Source: a bacterium
GTDB taxonomy: Bacteria; Babelota; Babeliae; Babelales; RVW-14
Reading direction: 5' to 3'
Assembly: GCA_023249955.1 (NCBI GenBank)
Contig: JAHFBR010000008.1
Location: 1-16,871, forward strand
Length of the DNA: 16,871 bases
Shown here: in pieces, positions 14,852 to 16,871 of the stretch
Numbering within the stretch: position 1 is the stretch's first letter
Layout: each line of letters begins with the position of its first letter
Translations under genes and position numbers: made by a program
Notes under the pieces: model-generated
Databases searched by the model: none
What the model was told of the DNA's origin: nothing
Seen by the model: the letters and a program-made list of their open reading frames with translations, nothing else

Positions 14852-15526
14852 TTATTTTGGTGTCGCTGTTTTTTGATTTTTCTTAATCTCATCGATCATT
14901 TTACGGTATGCATCAATTGCTTTTGGAGAGAGATTTTTGCGCATGTCCTTAAAAAAGACAATAAACTCGTTGCATGCAAGTCGCAAATCTGCACGTGTTT
15001 TAACGAATGTTTCAAAGAAATTTGTGGCTGATTCAGGTGACTGAAAAAACTTTAAGAATAGACAGTCTTTTTCATCTTTGATCAGCGCATCTTGCACCGT
15101 TTGCACGTTGCGTACTTTGCCCATTAAACTTTCAAAAATGAGCGGTTTTATAATACCAACATATGAATGAACCTCATCAAAAAACTCTTTAACCGGTGCC
15201 AAGATGCTGCTCATTTGCGTTGATAAAAATACCTTTTCTTGCGCTGCATCAATCGCCTTGGTTTCAACCTGTGCTTCAAGCTTATTTAATTCGGTTAAAA
15301 CCTTAAGCGCCGTTTTATAAGCAATATCCATTCTAACAATGCCAATGGGGCTTCCCTGCAACACTGTGTCCAAAAGGTTCATCTCTGACACGGTCAGCTT
15401 TTTGCCTTCGGCCTTAAGAACATCAAATGTTTGGAGTGGTATAGGCGCCATCGCCCACATGCTCTGTGCACCAGCGATAAATGACACACTTAAAATGGTA
15501 GCTTTGGCCAACATTTGAAATTTCAT
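14852..15526 (-). CDS. Exported helical protein of unknown function
   Basis: I do not recognise the family. From ATG 15526 the product is 224 residues. A clear signal peptide covers 1-25 (MKFQMLAKATILSVSFIAGA, ending SMWA before MAP). The mature part is almost entirely helical and charged, with blocks at about 48-84, 88-122, 135-150 and 163-196 and a lysine-rich tail. There is no lipobox, so it is probably soluble in the periplasm. GGGAGAG seven bases before the ATG decides the start; the longer in-frame N-terminus reaching 15613 overlaps the barrel gene and lacks a ribosome site. It follows the barrel-like gene by 31 bases and is likely cotranscribed with it, so a chaperone or accessory role for that protein is a reasonable guess. 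Coiled-coil effector is another option. Confidence 0.65.
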   Translation of the reverse strand: MKFQMLAKATILSVSFIAGAQSMWAMAPIPLQTFDVLKAEGKKLTVSEMNLLDTVLQGSPIGIVRMDIAYKTALKVLTELNKLEAQVETKAIDAAQEKVFLSTQMSSILAPVKEFFDEVHSYVGIIKPLIFESLMGKVRNVQTVQDALIKDEKDCLFLKFFQSPESATNFFETFVKTRADLRLACNEFIVFFKDMRKNLSPKAIDAYRKMIDEIKKNQKTATPK

Positions 15527-15557
15527 AGTACTCTCCCTCATGCAAAATAATGGAATG

Positions 15558-16871
15558 CTAAAACGCTCCAGCAAATTTGAAATAGACAGTCCAGTCCTCG
15601 CCGATGCGTGCACTGGCCACCGTCACATCTCCACCCATGCCGATGCCATAATCTTGGCGCGCCTTCTTTTTGTGATAAAAAAGTTCGCCAAACACTTTGT
15701 GCTGACGCACACTGGGTGACTGCGCATCTTCTACGCGCAATGACTGGATATCAACGCTGGTATTGTGAATCTGTCTAATGGTTTCCTCTTGCTGAGCATA
15801 AAAATCGTAGCCCACAGCGCCTCTTAAACGCGTCGTAACATCAACGTTAATAGCACACACCACGTTGGTTACACCACCCGGTGACACAGTTGCTTTGAAG
15901 GCGGAAGGAAAGATGTATTGACGTACATAATCATTCACAAGCTGCTTTTGTTCTTCAGGAGGCAAAAGAGCAACCAAATTTTGGAAACCTTCAGAAGCCA
16001 AAGTTTTCTTAAACATAAACAAACGATCTTCGATATTTTTAAACAGTACATCATGTGATACACGAAGCCAAATCTGCGCACGATCACGAAAAATTCCAAC
16101 TTTTGATTCAAAGTAGCAACCAAACCCAATGTGTCCGTTATTGCCAAGTTGTGGATTCAAAATATAGTCACGAATGCTGCGCAACGTATTGAGTGCACTT
16201 TCTTGAAGCTCCTCTACATCAAACGCCGCCTGCGCTGGCCCCGTACGTATTTTACGAGAAGTAGAAAACTTACTGGTTGGCCAAATGGTCTCGAACCCCA
16301 CGTCAAACTGAAAACTGGTCATGTTGATGGTATTCAGACCTATTTTAATACGTGTATCACCGGAGCCAAACGATAATATGTATCCCTCTTTTTCATCAAA
16401 CTCTCCGCCACCAAATTTGTCGGCCAAAAGATCCTTAATCGCTGCTTGATCTTTTTTACTCAACCAAAAATTACGCTCACTGCCCTGCAGCGAGGTATTC
16501 CACTGCACTCTAAAAGGACCTTTAACAAAAGCACCCTGTGATAGAAGCCCAAATTTACGCTCCTGCAATGTAATTTTTTGAAATAAGGGCAAGAGTTGTT
16601 CAAACTCTTTAAAAGAGGTGCCGGGCGGCAAAAAATCATCAATAAAATCCAAAAAATCCTGTCTATCGGGGATGCTCTTTTCCAAATCAATCAAACCATT
16701 AATGGTCACATGCATCTGGTCGGTCATATTAAAAAATAGATTCCACGCAAAACCACCATATTCAACCGCAGTAAGCTTGTGAGGCAACAGATACAAAATG
16801 TCACGGCCAGATGGCGCTTTAGTGTTATTCCACAACGGTTCTTTAATGTTCGCCAACACCGCAGCAAGCTG
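15558..16871 (-). CDS. Outer-membrane beta-barrel-like protein, C-terminal part (runs off the right edge)
   Basis: The frame is open to the window edge, giving 437 residues; the apparent GTG start at 16859 is not believed, since four more codons (Q-L-A-A) continue in frame. The C-terminal third alternates polar and hydrophobic residues in amphipathic strands (TRLRGAVGYDFYAQQEE, HKVFGELFYHKKK, DYGIGMGGDVTVASARIG). It ends in WTVYFKFAGAF with a terminal Phe, the usual BamA recognition signal of outer-membrane barrels. Earlier parts show similar strands (FGLLSQGAFVKGPFRVQW, GHIGFGCYFESKVGIF). No catalytic motif is seen. I cannot name the family: it may be a porin-like or autotransporter-like barrel. 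It is the first visible gene of the minus-strand run. Confidence 0.65.
   Translation of the reverse strand, partial: QLAAVLANIKEPLWNNTKAPSGRDILYLLPHKLTAVEYGGFAWNLFFNMTDQMHVTINGLIDLEKSIPDRQDFLDFIDDFLPPGTSFKEFEQLLPLFQKITLQERKFGLLSQGAFVKGPFRVQWNTSLQGSERNFWLSKKDQAAIKDLLADKFGGGEFDEKEGYILSFGSGDTRIKIGLNTINMTSFQFDVGFETIWPTSKFSTSRKIRTGPAQAAFDVEELQESALNTLRSIRDYILNPQLGNNGHIGFGCYFESKVGIFRDRAQIWLRVSHDVLFKNIEDRLFMFKKTLASEGFQNLVALLPPEEQKQLVNDYVRQYIFPSAFKATVSPGGVTNVVCAINVDVTTRLRGAVGYDFYAQQEETIRQIHNTSVDIQSLRVEDAQSPSVRQHKVFGELFYHKKKARQDYGIGMGGDVTVASARIGEDWTVYFKFAGAF

Noticed and set aside
15527..15613. N-terminal extension of the exported helical protein
   Set aside because: The extra 29 residues would hide the signal peptide and overlap the barrel gene. 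ATG 15526 has a good GGGAGAG site.
1..16871. CRISPR arrays, tRNA or rRNA genes, insertion sequences, attachment sites
   Set aside because: No regularly spaced repeats, cloverleaf-like segments, rRNA-like sequence, transposase or integrase coding was seen on either strand.

Overview
The window looks like a piece of a Gram-negative bacterial chromosome. It encodes the YidC insertase, a BamD-like outer-membrane assembly lipoprotein, a lipid-anchored thioredoxin, FtsL/FtsI division proteins, and a C-terminal beta-barrel segment ending in Phe. Base composition leans to AT. Genes are packed tightly with many short overlaps, and there are several exported proteins of unknown role, including a leucine-rich-repeat protein and a Cys/His protein. 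That mix would fit a small-genome, host-associated lineage such as Candidatus Dependentiae (TM6), but this placement is a guess from gene style. No rRNA, tRNA, CRISPR array, insertion sequence or replication origin was seen.

Layout, left to right. (1) The 5' part of yidC runs off the left edge on the minus strand (1-883). A 232-bp spacer separates it from bamD-like and yraN on the plus strand. (2) ftsL-ftsI form a two-gene minus-strand unit (4328-2283) that converges on yraN. (3) A lipoprotein thioredoxin and cysS form a plus-strand pair (4456-6288), divergent from ftsL. (4) Three single genes for exported proteins follow in alternating orientation: an LRR protein (minus), a phospholipase-D-fold nuclease-like protein (plus) and a cysteine-rich protein with a possible Cys-His catalytic site (plus). 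(5) From the right edge back to 8927 there is one minus-strand run of eight genes. In transcription order they are an outer-membrane barrel-like protein (partial), a small exported helical protein, recD2, zwf, gnd, an MNT nucleotidyltransferase, a HEPN/HepT protein and a metal-dependent cyclase/formamidase.

How the genes fit together. zwf and gnd overlap and encode the two dehydrogenases of the oxidative pentose phosphate pathway. The residues expected to set cofactor choice look NAD-like in both. The MNT-HEPN pair just downstream carries the GSX10DXD and RX4HXY motifs of the MntA-HepT toxin-antitoxin system and is translationally overlapped with its neighbours. YidC, BamD and the barrel protein belong to envelope biogenesis, and FtsL/FtsI to septal wall synthesis. 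The exported thioredoxin may serve periplasmic thiol proteins, such as the 13-cysteine exported protein nearby, but that link is speculative.

The least ordinary parts are the 6304-8941 block of exported proteins, the toxin-antitoxin pair threaded into a metabolic run, the apparent NAD-type oxidative pentose phosphate pair, and two convergent gene junctions that each carry two tandem perfect hairpins overlapping the stop codons. No clearly new multi-gene system is proven by sequence alone.
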